A DNA stretch of 64,000 nucleotides from Fusarium oxysporum f. sp. lycopersici 4287 (Eukaryota > Ascomycota > Sordariomycetes > Hypocreales > Nectriaceae). A program made the position numbers and the translations under genes. The stretch lies in contig NC_030987.1 of NCBI RefSeq assembly GCF_000149955.1, positions 2,571,236-2,635,235 on the forward strand, in the 5' to 3' direction. This document shows positions 46,643 through 58,281 of this stretch, piece by piece. How positions within the stretch are numbered: the first letter of the stretch is position 1; every line of letters starts with the position of its first letter. Below the pieces are notes generated by a model that worked only from the letters and a program-made list of their open reading frames with translations, did no database searches and was not told the DNA's origin.

Positions 46643-48200
46643 TCAGAGATTGGTAAAATATTGGTCAGCCTTCTTCTCAACTTCCTGGGCATAGTTCGAC
46701 ATTCCCGCACGACCGGTGACGCCGTCCTCAGTGATGTAGTGATCGATCAAATCGGGTGACACCCACTCGAAATACACGTTTTTGACAGTGACCAGAGAGT
46801 GGGGAACCTCCCTCACAGCTGAGCTGAGGTCTCCCCAAGCTTGCATAACCTCGCATGAATCGTTTTCCTCCTGACCTGGCGGTGCAAAAGGGAGTACCTT
46901 CTCTTTCTCTGACAAAATGACAATCTTGGCTTTTGGAGACACGTACTTGGCTGTCAGAACAACAGGCAGAGAACCGACTTTGTTGCTAACCGCGGCTGTT
47001 TTGTCGATCAGATCCGCTCCGATGAGCACAATATCTATGTCCTTCGCTGCGATGCCAACACTTGCATCAGTGTGGATTATCAAGCGGGTCTTGGCCTTGG
47101 AATTGTTGGCGCATGAAGCAATTGACTGTGCCATCTTGACACCTTCGAAGAGTGGTCGGGATTCGAGCACATGAACCTCCACAGGTCGCGAAGTATTTCC
47201 CATAACGTGAGTGATGGCCGAGGTGATAGTTGAACTAGAGGAGAGGGTAAGGATCTTGAGTGGTCCGTCCCCCGATAGATGCTGCTCTATGAAAGCCTGG
47301 AACATCGCGCCAGTTCTTGAAGTGGTATTCTGTCGGTCGCGGGCGTAATCCCCCAAGGCTCTGACGATATTATCGATCGAGCTCTTATCTAGTGGACCGC
47401 TGGGTGGGATTCCGTCTTGAACTATGTCCAAAGCCGATAGAACAACGTTCAAGATAGACGCGCCCATACTTTCTCGCCCGTTCTTCCACAGGTGCCATCC
47501 CGCAAACCTGATATTGTTCCACCACTGAACTTGATCAGTGGAATCGAGTTTCTTAATAACATCGATATAGGTATGGAGAGCCTTGGTAGCTAGCTGGCGC
47601 GCTCCGCTTTCGTGATCTTCCTGCAGAGCGACCAAGCCCCGGCTAAGCGTGTTGCCTGCCACTTCGCCCAAGTCAACGTTGAACCACACCCTTCTAAGAC
47701 TCTCTAGGATGCGCGGAACGCCCTCGAAGTCATCTGAGTCGTTGATTGCGTCTGGATCGAACCATTCGTACCCCTCATGCTCCCAGTCAATTTTGATGCC
47801 AGCCTCACCGCGGCCACCGTCGCTCTCGGATTTGAGAACGAAACCGAAAGGGTTGACAGTCCACTCTCTCCCAATAGACTCATCAGCGAACGAGAATGGT
47901 TTGCCCTTCCGAAAAAGGCGTAAAGAGTCATGCGTAAGAGTTGTTTCCTCAGCAAGTTCCCTCCAGGCTGTGGCAAGAGGATCCGCGTCAGTGTCATCTA
48001 CACTTCCAGAAATGCCTGCATATTTGTGCCTTAGTATGTAAGCACGGGTTCACTGATAAGGTAATGCACTTTGCTTACTGATATGTGTTTACGTGACCGC
48101 TCCGGCGGAAGAGAGCGACCTGGGGTTTCTTGGCCTCACCCTCAGCGGGGAATCTGAAGATGAAGCTCGTCGCGACGTCTCTGTGTTTGAGAGGTGCCAT
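46643..48200 (-). CDS. Nudix domain fused to an eIF2B alpha/beta/delta-like (ribose-1,5-bisphosphate isomerase-type) domain
   Basis: 502-residue protein in two exons (intron 48030-48078). Residues about 5-140 form a Nudix fold: AGISGSVDDTD then TAWRELAEETTL, matching the RE-x2-EE core of the Nudix box, though the first Glu is Asp and the last Gly is Thr. A turn EHEGYEWFDP near 120 is typical of Nudix C-terminal strands. From about 165 on, the protein is an eIF2B-alpha/MtnA/R15Pi-type Rossmann-like domain: TLSSSSTITSAI, VHVLESRPLFEG, TDASVGIAAKDIDIVLIGAD, NKVGSLPVVLTAKY and the C-terminal DLIDHYITEDG. The HVLESRP and GAD blocks are diagnostic. Such proteins are annotated in fungi as eIF2B-like but probably act on a sugar phosphate or nucleotide substrate. 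Function is inference; fusion and domains are clear. Confidence 0.88.
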
Positions 48201-48761
48201 TCGTGACGAAAGACTGTAGATCTTGGACGGTCAAAGATGACAACGCGAGATCAAGTGCATGCCGCGGGTCGTTTCGGAAGCGAAAAGATGAGACTTTGGG
48301 ATGCTGAGTAGGATTTTCGTGGGTGAGACAATTGGTACCTTACGCATGAGAACCCAAGGGAGGAAGGAAGATTGCGAGAATACCACATGCTTCATCACAT
48401 GACTGTCACACGTCACTCTCCTCAATTACATCAAGACAGAAGCGATAATCATGAATTAAGTTACCAGGAATATCCTTGTCTCTCTTATCTCCATGTTTGA
48501 ATCCGATCATATTCGTGGGGAATCCCAATCTGAACCACGCTTGGGCCGATAGTTCGTTCGCCATTTACCATTAGAGGACATTTAATTGTCCATCATCAAC
48601 GCCTAAATCATCGTAACTGCATATCCTACATTCAAATGCCCCTTGGACAGTCTCTCAAATATTCATTAGAATAAAACCTCAAAAGAATCAACTTTTGTTC
48701 TGTAATAAAAACACAATGTCAGTCGCCAACTTTTGTTGCTTACAGGGCGCCCAACTCCAAC
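48201..48761. other. Intergenic
   Basis: 561 bp between two genes on the same strand: promoter of the Nudix-eIF2B-like gene and 3' end region of the Zn2Cys6 factor lie on opposite sides. No gene seen. Confidence 0.5.
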
Positions 48762-51566
48762 TCAAATGAGATACCCATTATTAGATTGCCAATCGACATC
48801 AATCCACGAAACCAACTCATTATATAATATGTGGCCTTGATCAACAAGGATAGGCTGCTGAAGTGCCTCTGATGTCAGCTTGTCTGACCATTGCTGTCCC
48901 ATGTCAACATGTGTTCGATTTGCGATCGGATCGTAGGTTGTCGTAGTCTGTGTCATGTTGACGGAACGTGTTGCAGTGCTCATGTCAACAGGGATAGGAA
49001 GACGCTGCACAAGAACGCGAAGGTCCCGAAGTACCGTGGCACAGTCCCGACCGTAGTTGCTACCAACTCGACTCTCATCCTCGAACCTCCCAATCACAAA
49101 GTCGAGGTCAAGTGACCGAGCCTTTTCACTCCGAGAAGACGGGCACAGATCCTCTACCAGCTGCTGTAACATCAATACTATGGCAGCGTTGAAAATGAAG
49201 TGAAGGCCGGCTTGGAGCAGCTTTCGAGGATGGTTGACAAGTAGGATCTGTCGAGCGAGCTGAATATTGTGTTCTGCTGATGCTATGCATCGCTTCAGTA
49301 GAGGGAGTTGTGGATGTGAACTCAAGGAACATTGCCGCGAGACCAGCTTTTCCGCGAATGATTTCTTGACCAAGGCGAAGAAAACGGGGCGGATAGTCAA
49401 GATTATTAACTAAAGGACATGTTAGCCCAACCCCAAAAGACATTGAGAAATGGAGAAATTACCTGGTTGTAGTGCATGTGCAGCAAGCAAGTGGCTGGGT
49501 CATCGCTCAACCCGTTGCTTGCGAGTTGCACCGTAGGTGGGAGTTTTAGACACCACTCGTCGAGCATACTGATCTCCCCTTCGAGGCTTCTCACAGGTCT
49601 TGCGGCGTCTTCTGAGGGGGAAATGCGATATGTATTACACACGATATGGCATGATATCCGCGAAAGCTGGACATGAGCTTTGAGACCATCTGCTGGAGGC
49701 ATAGACCTATCGAATGAAGTTAGTCAGAGCGAAGGGGCATAGATGGGGGGATACCTACGGAGCATCGCAAGGAAGCGGTAACCGAATTGCATCGTCCATG
49801 ATGGTCGGGGGTCTCCCCATGAGGCAGCTTAAATAGCGATCCAATACATAAAGTGTCCAGAATACGCGTTTGCCACTCTCGTCAAGCCAGCCCCTATGTG
49901 CGCCGTGCATGATGCTGATATGCATAGCGTTGCTCACGCAGATATATGCGGCATCACGGCGATTCATCTCTATCAGGTAAAACCCCATCAATGTCAACAC
50001 CGATACTTCGTTGGGCGTAAAGCGTGTAATGTCAAGCGGGTTCCCTAGGAGCATACGGGCCCGGCTGAAGTAGTTCTCACTGAGATGAGGGTCTATAGAG
50101 ATATCCTGAGGCGGCATAATCATAGCTTGAGATACCACAGCAAATGCTGTCTGATAGAAAGCCAAATGACGGCACTTGGCGAGACGCAAGTTTGCCGAGT
50201 CTCGTTCCATGGAGGGGATTGTCGGTGCTGAAGAGAGATCCCCCCACCAGTAGATTCCTCCACTTGGCCAATGGCAGTTACCGTCTTGGATGAAATAACG
50301 AAGCTCGGATAGCATTGAGTCCATCTCTGGGGGTGTAGGAAACCATGTCGGGTCAACATCTCGATCATGCAAAGGTCGCGAGTCGTAGGTCTGGTAACGA
50401 CCAAGACTTGACAAGAATGCACTTCCATCCGAGCCTGGGCGCAGACTTTGATATGCAAGAGGCAGAACTGTAGTCATGAATTCCTTCAAGTAGTCGAGGA
50501 AAGTTGCGCCACTCGTCTCACCCAGGAAACGAGCATAGCCGTCAGGGTCATGTAACAGACGACCTTCGGTTGAGACCAAGTTCTCTTCATCATCCTGCCG
50601 ATTTTGAGGCGTCGCCCCAGGATGTGATAGCTGGATAGAATGTGTTCGTGATAGTCCATAACTGGGTTCCTGTATTCGAGTATCTGATAGCTGAGCTTGA
50701 AGATGGAGATGAGGCGGTTGTTGCTGGAATTGTCTATGTATACTGGGATATTGAAGCTGAGGAAGCTCAGGCGGCACTCGCCCGATATGCGCTGCCGCAT
50801 CTATCGTTGGCGTTGTCTGTGCCGCTAGACTAACGGCCGATGATCCAATGTCATGGTTAGAAGCGGTCCAACCAAGCAAATCTGAAAGTTCTTGGCGGCT
50901 TGCGGAATCCGGGACGGCGTTTGATACAGCTGCTGGGACAGTGTCTCGAAGAACGCGTTCATAGAGATCGACCTTGTGTTTCAAATCCTCGAGCTCTGAG
51001 CGCGTGATGCTCACCTTCTCAACAGGCAGAGGATATATGCAGTCGCGTGAAGAGGATTGGCATTGGCGACACGGGTGCTCGCCAGAGCATCTGACTCTTC
51101 TCACATTGCAAGCATTGCACCTTTTCAGCGAGACGTGTGTTAGATAAAGACGCGAGCTTTTATGATGATATGATTGATAAGTCAGTGACTTGAGGGGGGA
51201 ACCTCAGTCAAGCTTGACGTCTGCCGAAACGCAGGAATAATTGAGTATAATTGAAGTGGAATTGATACATCGATAGATGGTACATAAAAGATCAATATAA
51301 ACAAACCCATTGCAGGATATATCGATTGAATAGCTACAGTAGTGTGGTACTGTAGACGGGTAGACACATGGAAACTAATCAACTTACGCTGTAGCGACAC
51401 GCTTGCGATGCTCGGGAGCAACCTTGTGCCGGCGGGGATTGACAGGAAGCCGTCGAGGAGTATGGGAGGCAGAGGCAGAAACAGAGACAGAAGCCCGAGG
51501 TCGAGCCGATTGTGGTCCAGTTGCATTCGTATTCGCAGTTGGGCCAGAGTCGTCGGGCTGCTTCAT
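48762..51566 (-). CDS. Zn(II)2Cys6 transcription factor with fungal-specific TF domain
   Basis: Predicted 810-residue nuclear regulator in four exons; introns 51121-51387, 49707-49758 and 49410-49462. The binuclear cluster at about residues 61-87 is perfect: C-x2-C-x6-C-x5-C-x2-C-x6-C, read as CNACNVRRVRC then GEHPCRQCQ and RDC. A Leu-containing coiled coil (SELEDLKHKVDLYERVLRD) follows for dimerisation. The fungal-specific domain has the characteristic NAMHISIMHGAHRGW, RVFWTLYVLDRYLSCLMGRPP and DAIRLPLPCD blocks. The first intron separates the N-terminal Ser/Ala/Pro-rich exon from the zinc cluster, cutting one codon before the first Cys. The target genes are unknown; it lies 1.9 kb from sidA, but nothing shows it regulates that gene. 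The start at 51566 is the first ATG of the exon and is less certain than the rest. Confidence 0.87.
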
Positions 51567-53443
51567 GGCTTAGTCGTTCGTGAGTTTCCGTTTCCAAGAG
51601 GAGAACACTCGTCGTTTACTCTCAGAGACTGAGAACCAGTCAGCCCCTGCCTGCTAAGAACCTACCAAGAGTGCTGTTACCAGTGCTAGGTTAGTACCAC
51701 TCTAGGGGCCGCCGCTCAGAAAAGATTGCATTGGATGTCCCCCACCCGAAAGGATTCTCATAATACTGTCCAAGCAAAGATGTTCAACCGTTGGTGCGGA
51801 AATCTGGGAGGGAAGCCGGAATCAGTCAATCAATTATGGAGATTTCATATCGCCAAAAATATCACCTCGACCTGGACCGCCCTCGCTTGCGGCACGGTTC
51901 GTTGAACCCTGTAGACTATTTCGACTGCTGCGCTCCGCTCTGCTCTGCCTACGGCAATGGCCCAAGCAACAAGGCCTGCACAGACTTTACTCTGATTTTT
52001 AAGTTCTGTTCACGGCTTTTCCCTCCAAAGAAAGACACTCTCAGACTTCTCGGTTGGTATGCCCGCTGTGTGTATGTATTATCAATGTGCATGCTGACAC
52101 ATGGTTGATCTCTGTTTGATAACTCCAACGCTAAGCCGAGGTAGTACTCTTTAACCTGCATGGAATAAGACGGAACAACGTCGCTTGACAAGGGCTTGCA
52201 ACCTTGTCAGCTTCATCTCAAGACTTGACCGTTGATTGCTTACACAAGCAAAACTCTTTACCTCCTGCATAAAACTCAATAGGGGAACTCGTTGAGTGTC
52301 AATAGCAGTGATGTTGTTGGGCTATGCTTTTGATGCATACCTACCATGCTTAGACCTTTTTATTCGTGCCAAAAACGACGACCCTTGTTGTAAAAGATCT
52401 TGGCATACTCTTTGCAGTTTCTTTACATTGCTAGTCTGTCCTGCATCAGTGGGCAACTATAGACCACAAGGGAAGAGAATCCGTTTCTCAGCAGGTGGAT
52501 GTGTAGCCAAATGCTGGGATGACCGGCCCGCCTTTGCATGGCATCTCGACAGCGTGAAACTCTTACAGCGGTCTTTCCGAGATATGAAATAATGACTCAA
52601 CATCAGCGAGTCAATTTCAAGTGAAAGCATGGGGGGCCTCGCTGTTGGCTGGGGCAAATTGTAAGAGGCCCGTTCAAGCACAAGCATGTCATGCGCTTCC
52701 ATACAGTCCTCATAGCTCTGCCTAAAAGATGACATTGCCGGCCGGGCGATTCCCATCGTTATTGCCAATTCCAGAGGCTCACTCCGTTTGGTGTAACGGA
52801 GATACTACGTTAAACGGTCAACAATAACACTTGGTGCAGAGTTGGCCAAGACGATGAAGTCATCCCGAGTACTGAATCTTACGGCAACTATCCCACGAGG
52901 GAGTATCACTGGAAATCAAAAACACAAAACGGGCAGTCGATGGACTGGAGTTCGTGAAATGGGCGACATGCAGCGTGATGCCGACTTATATCGGGCGGTG
53001 TTAAGCCCTTGGTATTAGGCGCAGTACCCGAGAAGCGGCCCGTAACAGTGTGTTGGAAATGTGGCAACTTGAATAAGCTTAAGGAGATATACCAAAATGA
53101 GGAGTTGCGACCTGTCAAGAATAGCCGCGATACTGAGATGTGACAATGGATGCATGGCACACAGAGAATGGAAATTGGAGATTGTAAATATTTTTTCAAT
53201 GCCGTGGTGGGGCTCTAACAAAATCTACAGAACACCAAAAGAGATAACTGAAATCCAACTTTTGTCTGCTAATTCGCAGTATGTACTGCAAACGATGATG
53301 ACGATAATAAATAACAGAGGATATAGTAAATAAAAAATGACTTAAGCGGCAAGACTGCTCATTTCAGTCCAGTCAGCTATTTTCGCTGCCCTTGCAAACC
53401 CATTACAAACGTAGGTATCCATTCATTCGTGCTGTCATAACAT
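51567..53443. other. Intergenic, no supported gene
   Basis: 1.9 kb between the transcription factor promoter and the 3' end of sidA. Frames here show no protein family feature. Confidence 0.55.
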
Positions 53444-55173
53444 TTATTGCTTGAAAATAGATTGAACAATCTCGCCTGAACGAGTGCCCAGGACGGAGAG
53501 GAGGGTATCGCTCAGCTAGAGACAATGTTAGTATCTATTGAATGAACAGTTCGCGGTGGATCACTTACCCCGTGAGTACCCTCGCAGCAGCCCTGCAGCC
53601 AGACGCCAGAGTCGTCGGCAACAGTGCCAGGGGAGAACTTGACTCGGTAGTCCCTTCCAACTGCCAGCTTACGCTCGCCATCTTGTGTCTCGACGTTCCA
53701 GCCGTTGACACCCTTGGGGGACTCGTTGCGTCCCGATACGGTCTTGGGGAGCATTGTCCAGGCGTCCTTGAGCATGTCGACGTGAGCGCTTCGCTTGTAA
53801 CCGGTAGCAGCAACGATCAGATCAACATCAAAAGTCTCCTGGTCGACGAAGCCATCGAGAGGACCATCGTTCACGCGTTGGACCTTGATCTCGAGAGCGT
53901 CACCCTTGGTGTCGACGCTGGCAATCTCACGGCCAGCGAGAATTCTGTGGGGCCACTGTGTCTCATCGTCGCTGATCTCACGCTTCTGGTCATACATCTT
54001 CTCGAAGAGGTGCTCAATGAGCTCCAGGCGAACAACACCGTAGTTGGTGGCGCGAGCCTCAGTCAAAAGAGTCTCACGAGCCCTGACAGATCGTGGCCAC
54101 AGGTTGTCAATGTACTCGGGGTTGAAGATGGAGTTGACGCTGTACGTCATCGTCAGCAGAGGTTCCTATAATGAGCAACTGTGCACAACTTACAATGGAG
54201 AGTCATCACTGGGGCGCAGGAACTCCTGGCGCATGATAAGGTAGGTCTTGGAGTTGGGGTACAGGTTCTGGACGTTATTGAAGATCTCAGCGGCACTCTG
54301 GCCAGCACCGATAACAGCAACGCGGTAAGGAGCGTTCTGCTTGGCTAGGATCTGAGGGGCGTAGTTGGCGAATTGAGAAGAGTGCAGGACACGAGGGTGC
54401 TTAGCAGGGAGGCTCTTGGGGAGCGAAGGCTGGCCACCAGCAGCAACAAGGACGTGACGGCTGCGGAAAGATTGGACCTGGCCAGTCTTGCCATTGCGAG
54501 CCTGAACGGTAAAAGTCTTGACGGCACCGGCCTCCTTGCTCTCGGGGGAGATAGAGAGAACCTCGTTGTTGTAGCTCACAACATGGTCAAACCAAGAAGA
54601 GCACCAGCGAAGGTAGTCCTCGTATTCAGTACGGGCAGGGAGGAAAGTGCTCAAGTTGGTAAAGTCAACGAGGCGACCCTGACGGTGGAGGTAGTTAAGG
54701 AAAGTAAACTCAGATCGGGGGTTGCGAAGAGTGGCCAGATCCTTGATGAAGGAGATTTGCATCTTGGCTCCAGGGAGCAGCATACCGGCATGCCAAGCGA
54801 ACTTGGTCTGCTTCTCCAGGAAAAGGACCTTGGGAGCTGCGCCATCAGGGCGAAGCTTCTTGCCCTCGGCGATGGCATCGTGAATAGCGACGGCTACAGC
54901 CAAAGATGCGGGGCCGAAGCCAGCACAGATGAGGTCAAACTCAGAATCCGCAGGAGCGGACTCGAGATAAGGAGATCTCTCCTTGTGAACTCGGGGTCCA
55001 TGGCGGGCAGCAGGAGCAGCTCCGTTTCCGTTGCTGTTGCTGTTGCCGTTGACATGGCCGTTGTGGCCGTTAGTAATACCGTTGGTGCCATTTGTACCGT
55101 TGTGACCGTTGGTGGTACCGTTGGAGACCGGGGCCTCGGAGCCGTTGAATGAAACCTCGCTGTGGGGTGACAT
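53444..55173 (-). CDS. sidA: L-ornithine N5-monooxygenase (siderophore biosynthesis)
   Basis: Flavoenzyme that hydroxylates the delta-amino group of ornithine with NADPH and O2, the first committed step to hydroxamate siderophores. 540 residues in three exons, introns 54140-54193 and 53516-53568. Motifs: FAD-binding [10 protein letters not shown] (about 83-92), substrate region [24 protein letters not shown]-binding GAGQSAAEI, and [12 protein letters not shown] (the ATGY motif of N-hydroxylating monooxygenases). The C-terminus [20 protein letters not shown] closes the FAD site. The first 50 residues are an Asn-Gly repeat (TNGHNG, GNSNSNG) absent from the catalytic core and likely disordered. 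The gene is divergent from the NRPS at 62726, the usual ferricrocin pairing. The symbol follows the Aspergillus name; the Fusarium orthologue is often called SID1. Confidence 0.95.
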
Positions 55174-56417
55174 GATGACTGATTGCTGTTGAAGAGGGGA
55201 ATATGTCTAAAATTGCAGTAGAATCCTTAAATGCAGGCCAAATTTTATAGCACAAACTTTGTGTCTATGAAACTTGGCGTATTGAAAGTCGTGACGTGTG
55301 AGAAACCGGGAAGAGGTCCACCAAGTGAATGGGAGGCTGTGAGGAATAAAACCGGTTTGCAGAATCTCTTATTCCTTCTCTCGAATCAGGTATTACTCAA
55401 TCTGGTCAGTATGGTGCACAGATTGGAAAATTGATGCAGATGAGCTTCATATAATGGATGAAAGGTCGAATGAAGCTTCCAATGTCCGGATTGTGGTAGA
55501 GACAAAAGTGACACTATCAGGGTCTAACTCTGAAGAGATATGTTAAAGAGCTTTAGGTAGTACCACCGAGGCTTGGGAGAAGCTTCGTCAATGAAGATAG
55601 AAAGAACAGAAGAACGGAGTAGTTCCGAAAGACGGGGGAGATATGGCATTTTGTAGTTCAGACGGGGATGGGATCTACAAGCTATTTCGTCGGTCCTATA
55701 TTGCGTGCCAAACTCTTATTCGGAGTCAAACTAAGCTACAGACCCTCAAAAGAAGCAAGCAAGAAAGTACAGTACATACAAGCTCACGGCGAAGCTGTAG
55801 TCGAGCGAGGTACACTGCATTACATGACGAAACGCCTGCTGGCGCTGGACACGCCTCATTAGGTACATGGAGGAGGCGGATACGAGTACATGGAGGTTCT
55901 CCATGGCTAATACAACCTCGTCAAGCTTGTACGTACATACTTGGGGAGGTACATTTGCGATGGAGCCATGATACATAAAAACCCTCCATGATGGAGACAC
56001 TACTATGCTGAGCTGGGAAGAACACAACTAGCTAGCCCACTGGAGACTGGGCTTTTGCTCTCAGTGATGGTCATCCTGGGCTGGGCTGGGCCGAGCACGG
56101 CGGCCAAGCCAAGACGTGGAGCCGCGGTTGCCAAGCAAGCAAAAAGCATAGCGAGCGGCAGAATGGAAGCCGGGTCAGGCCAGAAATACAACAGAACGTG
56201 AATTAGATTGGTGACGGAATCCATTGCTGTTAACGTCAGTCAACGTGACTCTGGTTAGTAGGTAGTGAATGGGGCCAGGACTAAGCCCAAGCCTAGGCCC
56301 TGTAGAGGGTGGGATCGGGAAATGGTGGGGGGTGGGCTAAATGCCCTGCTGCAGAGAAAACACCAACCTTTTCGAGCTTTAGCTCGGAGGGGTCTTGTAA
56401 GCCATTTTGGGCTTCTA

Positions 56418-56441
56418 TTTTTTTTTTTTTTTTTTTTTTTT
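56418..56441. repeat. T24 homopolymer
   Basis: 24 uninterrupted T within the sidA-NRPS intergenic region. Confidence 0.9.
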
Positions 56442-56946
56442 CGGTTTTCGTGACTGTTTCAGTTTCTCTGTTGAAGCTTTGCCTGTGTTGGACCTCGTGA
56501 AGTGGGAGAACGAGCATAGCACTCATATACCAAACCTGCGATATTCTCATCGTAATTCTCAGGACTCATGTTGACCCTCGATCAACTGAAGCAGCGATCA
56601 TCATAAGAGTGTTCCAAAGACATAGACACAACATGGTTAAAGGATTGCCTCATGCAGGCCCCGTCTGGGCTGGGTTCTGATGGTTGTGTCAAAACTTCAA
56701 AGGCTCTGTCAGCCGCTGCATGATGGGCGACACGATGCAATAAGACGACAGGCTAGGCCAGTCATCGGACTGCAAGGGATGAAAAATGGATGGAAAATGT
56801 CTCGCAGTCAATGGCTCTGCGGCCTAATCCTCCACGTCCATGGCCGCGGCGTGCCTCGTGGACCCTCCTCGTGGGACTTCATCAACGCCGTGAAGTTCCG
56901 TAGCGCATGAGTGAGCTTCGAGGCGCCACTGCCCACTCATCATCTC

Positions 56947-57831
56947 NNNNNNNNNNNNNNNNNNNNNNNNNNNNNNNNNNNNNNNNNNNNNNNNNNNNNN
57001 NNNNNNNNNNNNNNNNNNNNNNNNNNNNNNNNNNNNNNNNNNNNNNNNNNNNNNNNNNNNNNNNNNNNNNNNNNNNNNNNNNNNNNNNNNNNNNNNNNNN
57101 NNNNNNNNNNNNNNNNNNNNNNNNNNNNNNNNNNNNNNNNNNNNNNNNNNNNNNNNNNNNNNNNNNNNNNNNNNNNNNNNNNNNNNNNNNNNNNNNNNNN
57201 NNNNNNNNNNNNNNNNNNNNNNNNNNNNNNNNNNNNNNNNNNNNNNNNNNNNNNNNNNNNNNNNNNNNNNNNNNNNNNNNNNNNNNNNNNNNNNNNNNNN
57301 NNNNNNNNNNNNNNNNNNNNNNNNNNNNNNNNNNNNNNNNNNNNNNNNNNNNNNNNNNNNNNNNNNNNNNNNNNNNNNNNNNNNNNNNNNNNNNNNNNNN
57401 NNNNNNNNNNNNNNNNNNNNNNNNNNNNNNNNNNNNNNNNNNNNNNNNNNNNNNNNNNNNNNNNNNNNNNNNNNNNNNNNNNNNNNNNNNNNNNNNNNNN
57501 NNNNNNNNNNNNNNNNNNNNNNNNNNNNNNNNNNNNNNNNNNNNNNNNNNNNNNNNNNNNNNNNNNNNNNNNNNNNNNNNNNNNNNNNNNNNNNNNNNNN
57601 NNNNNNNNNNNNNNNNNNNNNNNNNNNNNNNNNNNNNNNNNNNNNNNNNNNNNNNNNNNNNNNNNNNNNNNNNNNNNNNNNNNNNNNNNNNNNNNNNNNN
57701 NNNNNNNNNNNNNNNNNNNNNNNNNNNNNNNNNNNNNNNNNNNNNNNNNNNNNNNNNNNNNNNNNNNNNNNNNNNNNNNNNNNNNNNNNNNNNNNNNNNN
57801 NNNNNNNNNNNNNNNNNNNNNNNNNNNNNNN
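56947..57831. other. Assembly gap (885 N)
   Basis: Run of N in the sidA-NRPS intergenic region; frames that span it are artefacts. Confidence 0.99.
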
Positions 57832-58248
57832 CCAGTTCATTGCTTGCTAACTGGGCCGATGCAGACCCTTGAAGACGCTACGCATTTTTGTTCCGTGGGA
57901 TCGAGGCATGGGTTCGAAACGTCCAGTCTCGCCTGGGCCGATGACGGCTTTCTGCAGCCCCGTCACCCAAGCTCTTTCACACCGTTCAGACACGACGTCA
58001 ATCCATGGGTTGGGGGCAGAGAAAAACTTGACCAGCACAGGCACAGGAACGCACAGAGTGCGGCGAAGAACGGCTTTGGTTTGACGGCGTCCACGCCAGA
58101 AGAGCCGATCACTCGAAGCCTCGCAATGTCGTTAGACGAAAAGGAGGGGCAGTTCCGCAGAGAAGATGGGAGGGGGTTGGCAAAATGCTGATGATTGGAG
58201 TGTTGATGGGCGACGAACATGTTGGGCTCCATTGTGGAGATGAGGGAA

Positions 58249-58281
58249 TTATCTGATGATCTGATAAACCGGATCTGATAA
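58249..58281. promoter_or_regulatory. Triple SreA-type GATA site (ATCWGATAA) cluster
   Basis: Three matches to the ATCWGATAA consensus of the fungal iron-regulatory GATA factor SreA/SRE: TTATCTGAT (minus-strand ATCAGATAA, 58249-58257), ATCTGATAA (58259-58267) and ATCTGATAA (58273-58281). The sites lie between two genes of ferricrocin synthesis, which are known SreA targets in other ascomycetes. They are 3.1 kb from the sidA ATG and 4.4 kb from the NRPS ATG, far for fungal promoters, so long leaders or an undetected gene near the gap are alternatives. Binding is inference. Confidence 0.68.

Noticed and set aside
54373..55152. 259-codon open frame antisense to sidA
   Set aside because: It is the complement of strongly biased sidA codons and has no domain of its own.
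56824..58191. Long frames spanning the 885-N gap on both strands
   Set aside because: They are open only because N stretches contain no stop codons; the flanking residues show no family feature.
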